Both the position numbers and the translations under genes were made by a program. From assembly GCF_028737205.1 (NCBI RefSeq), contig NZ_JAQZAL010000007.1, positions 124,001 through 188,000 on the forward strand: a stretch of DNA of 64,000 nucleotides, in the 5' to 3' direction. Shown piece by piece: positions 36,664-44,567 of this stretch. The stretch comes from Actinomycetospora lutea. GTDB lineage: Bacteria > Actinomycetota > Actinomycetes > Mycobacteriales > Pseudonocardiaceae. Positions within the stretch are counted from its first letter, which is position 1. The number at the start of each line of letters is the position of its first letter. Under the pieces are notes generated by a model. The model worked only from the letters and a program-made list of their open reading frames with translations, ran no database searches and was not told the origin of the DNA.

Positions 36664-38363
36664 GTGACCTCCTCGATACGCCGGCTCACCGGCACTCCCT
36701 GCACGTGGTTCTGCACGAAGCCGCGGGACTGGTTGCGGCTCGCGTTGCCCGCCAGCACGATCCCGATGTCCTCGGCGCGCGGCACCATCGGCACGAGCCG
36801 GTCGGGATCGGTGCCGGCGTAGCGCTCGTCGAGCTCGCCCGCGGCGACCGACGCGTCGAGGTCGAAGCTCGTGGAGCCGACGTTCCACGCGCACGCCTGC
36901 AGCTGGCGCACCGGCACCCGCATGTGCTGGGCCAGGTGGCGGCGCAGCGCGTCCTTGTCGACGCCGAACCCGGCGAGCGCCGTCGCCACGGCCGGCCCGA
37001 GCACGAGCAGCGGGTGGAACGCGCCGAACTCCAGGCCCGTGTACGCCCACGGCCCGATCGCGTTGCCGAAGATCGTCGTCAGCGCGTCGAGGTGGTCGGC
37101 CGCGGTCTCGCCGCCGGAGTAGATCGGGGCGCTGACGGCGACGACGCTCTGCACGGTGACGACGCTGTCGGCGTCGTCGAAGCCCCGGTCGACCCGGAAC
37201 GACGGCCAGCCGAGTCCCCGCACGGCGGCGTCGTCCTCGGCCAGCGCGACGTGCCAGGTCGAGGCGATCGCGCCCTGGTCGGTCTGCCCGGGCGGGATGC
37301 GCAGGCCCGCGACGTTGCGCAGGTACAGGCGCAGGAACCGCCCGACCGCGGTGTTCGCGCGCCGCCCGACGCGCATCGCGCCCGTCCCGCTGTGGAAGCC
37401 GAGGCGCTCCACGACGGGCCCGGACAGCACGACCAGGGGTTCCCAGCCCGGCGTCGACCCCGCGTCCTGCACCCGGAACACCGGGTCGGCGACGCACTCG
37501 ACGATCGCCAGCAGCACCGGCAGGTCCTGCGGGCGGCACCCGGCCATCACGCCGTTGACCGCGACGCTGCGCACCGTGGCCTGCCGCAGCTCGGGCGCGA
37601 GCACGCCGAGGACCTCGTCGGGGTCGCGGCGCGTGTGGTCGAGGAACGCCGCGACCCGCTGCGGGGTGGGCGGCACGCTCGGCAGGCCGTCGGTCCAGCC
37701 GCGGGCCTCGAAGAGGTCGTGGATGTCGTCCAGGCCGCCGCGGGCGACGACCTCGGTGGGGCCGTGGTCGGCTGACTCGGCCTCCGGCTCGGCGGCCGTC
37801 GACCCCGCCACCAGCGCCTCCACCACCGCCGGCGCCACCGCGTCCCGCATCTTCGTCCGGAACACCTCGGTGGGGTCGGTGAGGATCACGCCGGGGTAGC
37901 TGACGATCGGGACGTGCCCGACGCCGAGTGACGTGCCGACGGCCCGTCCCATGCCCTCGAACCCCGCGCCGCCGATCGCGACCGCCGGCACCCCGGCGCG
38001 CTCGGCGGTGGCCGCTGCCCGCATCACGGCAGGCATGCAGGAGCCTCAAGCGCCGACCGCGGCGACCACGAGGTCGACGCGGTGGGCGCGCAGCAGCTCG
38101 GGCAGGGCGTCGAGCACCCGGCGCTCCTCGGCGGCCGAGGCGTGGAAGTTGCCGAACTCCTCCCACCCCACGAACCCGACGTCGCCGTGGCGCTCGCGCG
38201 CCACCTCGGAGATCACGTCGAACATCTCCGGGCCGCGGAAGAGCTCGTCCCAGAGGTAGGCCACGCGCCGGCCCGCCAGCGACGACGGGCGCCCGTGCTC
38301 GGCGACGTCGCCGACCACCCGCGGGCCCAGCGGCCCCAGGACCTCGTAGCGAGGCTCGCTCAC
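36660..38363 (-). CDS. UGSC selenoprotein domain fused to DGLPxxPPT domain; UGA at codon 106 read as selenocysteine
   Basis: From GTG 38363 the frame is 568 codons with one internal UGA at 38048-38046. Reading it as Sec gives VVAAVGA-U106-GSC-MPAVMRAAATAERAG, a second U-G-S-C motif in the same structural context (hydrophobic strand, then UGSC, then helix) as the stand-alone protein. Residues 1-180 form the UGSC domain (AYLWDELFRGPEMFDVI; AIGGAGFEGMGRAVG; VSYPGVILTD). A linker rich in Ala/Glu follows, then the DGLP domain (DGLPSVPPT at 225-233, NGVMAGCRPQDLPVLLA). If UGA were a stop, two uncoupled fragments would result, the second lacking a ribosome-binding site. It follows the MFS gene by 9 bp and overlaps the thioredoxin-reductase-like gene. 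Confidence 0.85.
38015..38032 (-). promoter_or_regulatory. Candidate bacterial SECIS element of the UGSC fusion gene
   Basis: CUGCC pairs with GGCAG around the 8-nt loop GUGAUGCG. The loop begins 18 nt after the UGA and starts with GU, matching the bacterial SECIS pattern. The stem is short (5 bp), so this is weaker than the element of the other UGSC gene. Confidence 0.5.
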
Positions 38364-38372
38364 GGTGCTCCC

Positions 38373-39701
38373 CTACTCGTCGGCGGTGATGACGCGACCG
38401 GCCCGGTCGCGCAGGAACAGGGCGGCGACGGTGACGATCGCGGCGCCCACGACGGCGATGCCCACCGCGATGCCGTAGCCGGCGCTCGTCGCGACGACCC
38501 CGCCGATGATCGTCCCGATGCCCGACAGGCCGCGGCCGATGTTGTAGGCGGCGGCCGAGCCGAGCGAGCGGATGCGGGTCGGGAACAGCTCGCCGAACCA
38601 GACCCCGAAGATGCCGAAGTAGCCCAGGAACAGGCTCGACGCGAGGTAGAGCCACACGAAGTTGCCCAGGCCCTCGCCGCCGAGGGCGAGCACGAGCATC
38701 ACCGCGAACGTCACGGTCTGCAGCGCGGCGAACGTGACGAACACGCGCCGGCGTCCCCACCGGTCGGACAGCCAGCCGGCGAGGATGAAGCCGACGAACG
38801 AGATCGCCGCGGCGAGGTAGAGCACGAGGCTCGCGGTGCCGGCGTCGAAGCCGAGGTCGGTCTTGAGCATCGAGGGCATCCAGGCCGTGGCGGTGTAGGG
38901 CACCCACTGGGCGCCGAACGCGACGACCAGGCCGACGAGCACGATCGGCAGCGAGTCCTTCGCGACCAGCTGGCGCCACGGCGACCGGGACGCCTGGGCA
39001 GCCGTGGTCTCGGTGAGCAGGCCCGCGGCCTTGCGCCGCTGCAGCTCCTCCCACTGGCGCGACTCGCGGCAGCCGAACCGGATCCAGATGCAGGCGAGGG
39101 CGGGCAGGACACCGAGCAGGAACGCGACCCGCCAGTCGACGACGAGCTGGGCGACGAGCACCGCGAGCGCGTACGCCGGCCACAGCGACGCCTGCACCAC
39201 GCCGCCGCCGAGCCCGCGGCGCTTCGGGGCCCACGCCTCGTTGAGCCAGGCGAAGCCGACCGCCCACTCGCCGCCGGTCCCGATGCCGGTGAGGATCCGG
39301 AGCACGAGGAACACCGCGAAGTTCGGGGCGAAGAACACCAGGCCGGTGGCGATCGAGTAGATGAGGATCGACCAGATCAGCGTGCGGCGCCGCCCGTAGC
39401 GGTCGCCGAGCCAGCCGAAGAGGACGCCGCCGATCGCGGAGCCGACGAGCTGCCCCGCGATCGCGACGCCGAACACGCCGGCCGAGACGCCGTAGTGGTT
39501 CATGATCGCGCCCGCGAGCAGCGTCGGGAGCATGAAGTCGAAGTACTCCATGCCCCAGCCCAGGCAGGCCGCGCCGAGGATGCGGCGCCGCTCGCCGGGG
39601 GTGTACTCGGGCGACCCGGTCCCGGGTGGTGCGGCGGTCTGCGTGCCCGCGCCGGCGGGGTCCGTGCCGGAGGTGTCCCTACGGTCCTGCTCGGCGGTCA
39701 T
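38373..39701 (-). CDS. MFS transporter, AAHS/MHS-type carboxylate carrier
   Basis: The 442-residue protein has a disordered N-terminus of about 35 residues and 12 helices. The GWLGDRYGRRRTL loop between helices 2 and 3 and its repeat GWLSDRWGRRRVF in the second half, plus GWGMEYFDFMLPTLL in helix 1, are typical of aromatic-acid/carboxylate importers of the sialate/AAHS and metabolite:proton groups. It is the first gene of the UGSC operon (9 bp to the next start) and likely imports the substrate. A GGATACGA half-site resembling the GntR operator lies about 95 bp upstream. Confidence 0.8.
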   Translation of the reverse strand: MTAEQDRRDTSGTDPAGAGTQTAAPPGTGSPEYTPGERRRILGAACLGWGMEYFDFMLPTLLAGAIMNHYGVSAGVFGVAIAGQLVGSAIGGVLFGWLGDRYGRRRTLIWSILIYSIATGLVFFAPNFAVFLVLRILTGIGTGGEWAVGFAWLNEAWAPKRRGLGGGVVQASLWPAYALAVLVAQLVVDWRVAFLLGVLPALACIWIRFGCRESRQWEELQRRKAAGLLTETTAAQASRSPWRQLVAKDSLPIVLVGLVVAFGAQWVPYTATAWMPSMLKTDLGFDAGTASLVLYLAAAISFVGFILAGWLSDRWGRRRVFVTFAALQTVTFAVMLVLALGGEGLGNFVWLYLASSLFLGYFGIFGVWFGELFPTRIRSLGSAAAYNIGRGLSGIGTIIGGVVATSAGYGIAVGIAVVGAAIVTVAALFLRDRAGRVITADE

Positions 39702-39792
39702 GGGGCTCCTCCGCGGTGACCGCGCGTCGCTGCGCGCGCCGTTCGTGTGGCGGAGGTTAGGTGGGTCACACGCGGGAAGTCCAGGGTGGATT

Positions 39793-39800
39793 GGATACGA
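39793..39800. promoter_or_regulatory. GGATACGA half-site upstream of the MFS-UGSC operon
   Basis: GGATACGA at 39793-39800 is identical to the left arm of the inverted repeat at 40532-40549. It lies between the gntR stop and the MFS start. A second arm is not clear, so this may be a weak GntR site. Confidence 0.3.
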
Positions 39801-39806
39801 TCTCGG

Positions 39807-40481
39807 CTACGCCCTGGGCGGCAGCCCCAGCGCGGCGCTCAGGTCGGCGACGGTGTGGTCGCGGTGCGCGTCCATGAGGGCGACCACGGCCCCGGTGTCC
39901 CCGCGCCGCAGCGCGGTGATCATCTTGCGGTGCTCGCGCACCACCCGGGCGCGGCCGCCGGAGTCGTAGAGGTGGACCGTCCGGTAGGGCTCGCTGCGCC
40001 GCCACAGCCGGTCGATCTCGTCGACGACGAGGTCGAGGCCCGAGAGCCGGAACATCGCGAAGTGGAACGCCTGGTTGGCCGCGACGATGCCGGCCACGTC
40101 GACCTTGTCGACCTGCTCGGTGATCGCCTCGTTGAGGGCCGTGAGCTCGCGGAGCTGCTCGCCGGTGAGCTTCGGCAGCGCGCGGAGCACCTCGGTCTCG
40201 AGCGCCCGGCGCATGAGGTAGATCTGCGCGAGCTCGTCGGCGTTCAGGCGGGCCACCGCGTAGCCGACGTGCGGCTCGTGGCGCAGCACGCCCTCGGCCT
40301 CGAGGGTCTTGAGGGCCTCGCGCACCGGGATGCGGCTGACGCCGAGGCGCGCGGCGAGCGTCTCCTGGCGGATCTGCTGGCCGGGCACCAGCTCGCGCGA
40401 GCGCAGCATCCGGCGGATCTCCGTCACCGCGCGCTGCACGCTCGTCGCCCGCCGGGCCGGCTCCGTCTCGGCACTGACCAC
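39807..40481 (-). CDS. GntR/FadR-family regulator (FCD domain)
   Basis: The 224-residue protein has a winged helix-turn-helix (about residues 12-75, ETLAARLGVSRIPVREALKTL) and a helical FCD ligand domain with the metal-binding residues expected in NQAFHFAMF and REHRKMITAL/DAHRDHT. FCD-type GntR regulators respond to carboxylates or acyl-CoAs. It lies between the MFS-UGSC operon (same strand) and the divergent acyl-CoA catabolic operon, and a perfect-arm candidate operator lies in the divergent space, so it probably controls both. Confidence 0.85.
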   Translation of the reverse strand: MVSAETEPARRATSVQRAVTEIRRMLRSRELVPGQQIRQETLAARLGVSRIPVREALKTLEAEGVLRHEPHVGYAVARLNADELAQIYLMRRALETEVLRALPKLTGEQLRELTALNEAITEQVDKVDVAGIVAANQAFHFAMFRLSGLDLVVDEIDRLWRRSEPYRTVHLYDSGGRARVVREHRKMITALRRGDTGAVVALMDAHRDHTVADLSAALGLPPRA

Positions 40482-40531
40482 GCGCCCACCTCCCCGGGTG
40501 CAGGGTAGCGGGACCCCTGGCGCGGACGATG

Positions 40532-40549
40532 GGATACGAAATGGTGTCC
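40532..40549. promoter_or_regulatory. Candidate GntR operator, inverted repeat GGATAC-N6-GTGTCC
   Basis: GGATAC (40532-40537) and GTGTCC (40544-40549) are inverted with one mismatch. The site is 51 bp from the gntR start and 43 bp from the acyl-CoA synthetase start. GGATACGA recurs at 39793 before the MFS gene. Confidence 0.45.
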
Positions 40550-40591
40550 GATCGGTTGTGCCCGCCGGGCCCGTCGACCTAGGTTCGCGTC

Positions 40592-42688
40592 GTGAGCACG
40601 GAGTGGGACCGGGTCCTCGCGCCGCGCTCGGTCGCGCTCATCGGCGCCACCGGCCGGGCGGACAACCCCATGGCGCGCCCGCTGCGCTGGCTCACCGAAC
40701 GAGGGTTCGCCGGGCGGGTGCACCCGGTCAACCCCAAGTACGCCGAGCTGGGCGGCGTGCCGTGCGTCGCCTCGCTCGCCGAGGTCGACGGCGGCGTCGA
40801 CCTCGCGCTCGCCCTCGTCCCCGCCGAGCGGGCCGCCGCGGCGGTCACCGAGGCGGGTGCGGCCGGCGCGGCCGCGGTCGTCGTGTTCGCCTCCGGGTTC
40901 GCCGAGGTCGGCGACGCGGGCCGGGCCCTGCAGGACGAGCTGGTCGCCGCCGCGCGCGCCGCCGGCACCCGCGTGCTCGGCCCCAACTGCCAGGGCCTCT
41001 ACGACGCGCGCAGCCGCCTTTTCGCGACCTTCACCGGGGCCGGCGAGCGCCCGCTGACCGGCTCCAGCGGCATCGCCTACGTCGGGCAGAGCGGGGCGAT
41101 CGGGGGCTCGGTGCTCGACGTCGCCGCCGAGCGCGGCCTCGACCTCTCCGCCTGGGTCAGCACCGGCAACGAGGCCGACGTGTCGCTCACCGAGATCGGG
41201 CGCCACCTCGTCGCCGACCCCGAGATCACGGTCCTCACCGTCTACGCGGAGTCGCTGCCCGACCCGGACGACTACGCCGCGCTCGCGGGCGAGGCCCGCG
41301 CGCACGGCACGGCGCTCGTCGTCCTGCGCTCCGGGCGCTCGGCGCCCGGGCGGCGCGCCGCGGTCTCGCACACCGGCGCGATGCTGGGCGACGACACCGC
41401 GTTCCGCCTGGTCTCGCGCCGGTACGGCGTGGTGCTCGTCGACGACGTCGAGGAGCTGCTCGCCGCGGCCACCATGCTCCGGGGCCGGCACGGTCCGGCC
41501 GGGCGGTCGGTCGGGCTGGTCACGAGCTCCGGGGGCGCCGGCATCCTCGCCGCCGACCGGGCCAGCGACGCGGGGCTCGCCGTCCCCGAGCTGACCGCCG
41601 AGACCCAGGAGAAGCTCGCCCGCCTCGTGCCCGAGTTCGGGGCCGTGGCCAACCCCGTCGACGTCACCGCCCAGCTGTTCAACGAGGGCGGGGGCGCGTT
41701 CGGCGAGGTGTGCGGGATCGTGCGCGCCGACGCGTCGGTCGACGCGGTGCTGGTCCTGCTCACGATGCTCGTCGGCGAGACCGCGATGGCCCTGGCCCGC
41801 GACCTCGCCGCCACCGTCGCCGAGCAGGGTCCCGACGCCCCGCCCGTCGCCGTGGTGTGGATGGCCGGCGAGGACGGCACGGCGCCGGCCCGCGCCCTGC
41901 TGCGCGAGGCCGGCATCCCGGTGTTCTCGTCGATCGCGCTCGCGGTCCGGGTGCTCGACGCCGTGGCCGCGCCGGACGGGGCGGCACCGGACGTCCTCGA
42001 GCCCGCGGCGCCCGTGCCCGGCGACGGCTGGGCCCTGCTCGACGCGCTCGGGGTGCGGCGACCCCTGTCCTCGCTCGCACCCGACCCGGCGGACGCCGTC
42101 GACGAGCTCGGCGGTGTCGCCGTCCTCAAGGCCGAGGGGCTCGAGCACAAGACCGAGGCGCGCGCGGTCCGGCTGGGCGTGACGACCGCCGACGCCGCCG
42201 CGGTCCACGCCGAGCTCGCGGCACTCCCCGGCGCCACGGGCGTGCTCGTGCAGGAGCAGGTACCGGCCGGGGTGGAGCTGCTCGTGGCGGTCGACGGCGG
42301 GCGCGACGGCTGGCCGCCGGTGCTCACGGTCGGGCACGGCGGCACGGCGACCGAGGTGCACCGCGACGTCGTCCACGCCCTCGCGCCGGTGACGCCCGAG
42401 ACGGCGCGCACGCTGCTGGGCGCGCTGCGCTGCTGGCCGCTGCTCGCCGGTCACCGCGGGGCCCCGGGCGTGGACCTGGACGCCGCCGTCGACGCGATCG
42501 TCCGCCTCTCCCGCGCGTGCGCCGTGCCCGGGCTCGGCGAACTGGAGGTCAACCCGCTGGTGCTCCTGCCGGCGAGGAGTACCAGCGATGCGGCATCGCT
42601 GGCACTGGACGCCAGGATCGCCACATCCTCGGATCCGCGACACGCCGAGGGAGCGATCGCCGTGGACATCCTGAGAACGGAGACCTAG
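40592..42688 (+). CDS. NDP-forming acyl-CoA synthetase (acetate-CoA ligase family)
   Basis: The 698-residue protein combines a CoA-binding Rossmann domain (VALIGATGRADNP, about 14-26), two flavodoxin-like ligase domains with the phospho-histidine in AVSHTGAM (about residue 257), and a C-terminal ATP-grasp domain (AVLKAEGLEHKTEARAVRLG; GELEVNPLVLL). These enzymes make acyl-CoA with ATP (ADP and phosphate as products). After EVNPLVLLPA the C-terminus departs from the family: residues about 662-686 are encoded by an inserted 72-bp dispersed repeat, and translation continues to a new stop. The stop overlaps the next GTG by one base (TAGTG). First gene of the catabolic operon. Confidence 0.82.
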   Translation: MSTEWDRVLAPRSVALIGATGRADNPMARPLRWLTERGFAGRVHPVNPKYAELGGVPCVASLAEVDGGVDLALALVPAERAAAAVTEAGAAGAAAVVVFASGFAEVGDAGRALQDELVAAARAAGTRVLGPNCQGLYDARSRLFATFTGAGERPLTGSSGIAYVGQSGAIGGSVLDVAAERGLDLSAWVSTGNEADVSLTEIGRHLVADPEITVLTVYAESLPDPDDYAALAGEARAHGTALVVLRSGRSAPGRRAAVSHTGAMLGDDTAFRLVSRRYGVVLVDDVEELLAAATMLRGRHGPAGRSVGLVTSSGGAGILAADRASDAGLAVPELTAETQEKLARLVPEFGAVANPVDVTAQLFNEGGGAFGEVCGIVRADASVDAVLVLLTMLVGETAMALARDLAATVAEQGPDAPPVAVVWMAGEDGTAPARALLREAGIPVFSSIALAVRVLDAVAAPDGAAPDVLEPAAPVPGDGWALLDALGVRRPLSSLAPDPADAVDELGGVAVLKAEGLEHKTEARAVRLGVTTADAAAVHAELAALPGATGVLVQEQVPAGVELLVAVDGGRDGWPPVLTVGHGGTATEVHRDVVHALAPVTPETARTLLGALRCWPLLAGHRGAPGVDLDAAVDAIVRLSRACAVPGLGELEVNPLVLLPARSTSDAASLALDARIATSSDPRHAEGAIAVDILRTET
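42576..42647 (-). repeat. 72-bp dispersed double-palindrome element, copy B, inside a CDS
   Basis: On the minus strand the blocks CGGCGTGTCGCG, CGAGGATGTGGCGATCCTGG plus CGTC, GCCAGCGATGCCGCATCGCT and GTACTCC are identical to copy A at 28155-28226; only the 4-, 4- and 1-base spacers differ. It is read through in the plus direction as part of the acyl-CoA synthetase gene. Confidence 0.85.
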
Positions 42689-43425
42689 TGGGCACCATCG
42701 GGCTCGAGATCACCGACGGCGTCGCGGTGCTGACCGTCGACGCCCCCGACGTCCGCAACGCGCTGACCCCGGCCATGGGCCGCGAGCTGGCCGACGCGTG
42801 CGACACCGTCGACGCCGACCGCTCCGTCGGCGCCGCCGTGGTCCGCGGCGCGAACGGCACCTTCTGCTCGGGCGCCGACCGCCGCACGTGGAACCCCGGC
42901 GCCGACCAGGCCGAGGACTCCGCCTTCCGCGACACCGGCGCCGTCTACGGGGCGTTCCGGCGCGTCGGCACCCTGGCCGTGCCGACGATCGCCGCCGTCC
43001 GGGGCGCGGCCGTCGGCGCCGGCCTCAACCTCGTGCTCGCCACCGACCTGCGCGTCGTCGCTCACGACGCGCGCCTGCTCGCGGGCTTCCTGCGCATCGG
43101 CCTGCACCCCGGCGGCGGCTTCTTCACCATCGCGAACCGCACCGCCGGCCGAGAGGCGACCGCGGCGATGGGCCTGTTCGGCGAGGAGATCGACGGCACC
43201 CGGGCCGCGGAGATCGGGCTGGCCTGGCGCGCGGTCGCGGACTCCGACGTCGACGACACCGCCCTCGCCCTCGCGGCCGTGCCGGCGAGGGACCCCGACC
43301 TGGCCCGCGAGGCCGCCCGCTCGTTCCGCACCGAGACCGGACCGCCGGGCCTGCCGTGGGACGCGGCCGTGGAGTTCGAGCGCGCCACGCAGATGTGGAG
43401 CCAGCGCCGGAGGGGGACCCAGTGA
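42688..43425 (+). CDS. Enoyl-CoA hydratase/isomerase family protein
   Basis: The 245-residue crotonase has the oxyanion-hole segments FCSGADRRTW (about residues 52-62) and VRGAAVGAGLNLVLATDLRV (about 98-118). The second catalytic Glu of classic enoyl-CoA hydratases lies in the LHPGGGFF region, which reads GLHPGGG with no Glu, so the reaction may be an isomerisation, decarboxylation or other crotonase chemistry. It is co-translated on both sides (1-bp overlap with the synthetase, GTGA overlap with the acyl-CoA dehydrogenase). Confidence 0.8.
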   Translation: MGTIGLEITDGVAVLTVDAPDVRNALTPAMGRELADACDTVDADRSVGAAVVRGANGTFCSGADRRTWNPGADQAEDSAFRDTGAVYGAFRRVGTLAVPTIAAVRGAAVGAGLNLVLATDLRVVAHDARLLAGFLRIGLHPGGGFFTIANRTAGREATAAMGLFGEEIDGTRAAEIGLAWRAVADSDVDDTALALAAVPARDPDLAREAARSFRTETGPPGLPWDAAVEFERATQMWSQRRRGTQ

Positions 43426-44567
43426 TCTTCGACCCGACCCCGCTGTCGGCCGACGAGGAGGCGCTGCGCGAGGAGGTGCGCACCTTCCTCGCCGAGACCC
43501 TGCCCGACGGCTTCCGCCCCGGTCTCGGGCTCGGCGGCCGCCACGACCCCGAGTTCACGCGCGCGCTCGCCGAGCGCGGTTGGGTCGGCATGGCGATCCC
43601 GACCGCGTACGGCGGGGCGGGCGCGAGCACGGTGCGCCGCTTCGTCGTCATCGAGGAGCTGCTCGCCGCGGGCGCCCCGATCGCCGCGCACTGGATCGCC
43701 GAGCGCCAGTCCGCGCCCGCCTTCCTGCGCTTCGGCACCGAGGAGCAGCGGCAGTGGTTCCTGCCGCGGATCGCCGCCGGCGAGTGCTGGTTCTCGCTCG
43801 GCATGAGCGAGCCCGACGCCGGCTCGGACCTCGCGTCCGTGCGGACGACGGCCACGCCCGTCGAGGGCGGCTGGCGGGTCTCGGGCACCAAGGTGTGGAC
43901 CACCAACGCCCACCTCAACCACTTCGCCGCGATGCTCTGCCGCACGACCCCGCAGGGCGAGGGCGACCGCCACGCCGGGCTCTCGCAGCTCATCGTCGAC
44001 CTCTCCGCCGACGGCGTGCACGTCTCCCCGATCCCGCTGATCGACGGCGAGGAGCACGTCAACGAGGTCGTGCTCGACGGTGTCTTCGTCCCCGACGAGC
44101 GGGTCCTCGGCGAGGTCGGGCAGGGCTGGGCGCAGGTCACCGCCGAGCTCGCCCACGAGCGCTCGGGCCCCGACCGCTACCTCTCGATCCTCGGCCTCTA
44201 CCGCGCGTTCCTCGACGTCCACGGCCGCCACCCCGACGCCGTCACCGCCGCCGCCGTCGGACGGGTCGGCGCGCGGCTCTGGACGATCCGCCAACTGTCC
44301 CTGGCCGTCGCCCGCTCGCTGGACCAGGGCGAGGCGCCGGCGGTGGAGGCGTCGCTGGTCAAGGACATCGGCACGACGTTCGAGCAGCAGGTCGTCGAGA
44401 CGCTCCGCGACGCGGCGGGTGGCGAGATCGACCCGGGAGGTCCGACGATGTTCGACAAGTTGCTGGCCGAGTGCGTGCTCAACGCCCCGACGTGGACGCT
44501 GCGCGGCGGCACCACCGAGGTGCTGCGCGGGATCGCGGCCAAGGCGCTGACGCGGGGCGGGCGATGA
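43422..44567 (+). CDS. Acyl-CoA dehydrogenase, subunit 1 of a tandem pair
   Basis: The 381-residue protein is a complete acyl-CoA dehydrogenase with FSLGMSEPDAGSDLAS (about 122-137) and KVWTTNAHLNHFA. The C-terminal motif reads LRGGTTEVLRG, so the Glu of the YEGT-type base is absent; the base would have to come from elsewhere (for example HERSGPDR near residue 248, as in the isovaleryl-CoA dehydrogenase/steroid FadE type). It overlaps the next acyl-CoA dehydrogenase gene by ATGA, the arrangement of mycobacterial heteromeric FadE pairs. Confidence 0.82.
   Translation: MIFDPTPLSADEEALREEVRTFLAETLPDGFRPGLGLGGRHDPEFTRALAERGWVGMAIPTAYGGAGASTVRRFVVIEELLAAGAPIAAHWIAERQSAPAFLRFGTEEQRQWFLPRIAAGECWFSLGMSEPDAGSDLASVRTTATPVEGGWRVSGTKVWTTNAHLNHFAAMLCRTTPQGEGDRHAGLSQLIVDLSADGVHVSPIPLIDGEEHVNEVVLDGVFVPDERVLGEVGQGWAQVTAELAHERSGPDRYLSILGLYRAFLDVHGRHPDAVTAAAVGRVGARLWTIRQLSLAVARSLDQGEAPAVEASLVKDIGTTFEQQVVETLRDAAGGEIDPGGPTMFDKLLAECVLNAPTWTLRGGTTEVLRGIAAKALTRGGR

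Noticed and set aside
36660..38036. A stand-alone 458-residue gene starting at ATG 38036
   Set aside because: The start is inside the UGSC motif, with no ribosome-binding site; the frame continues upstream through the UGA to a well-placed GTG.
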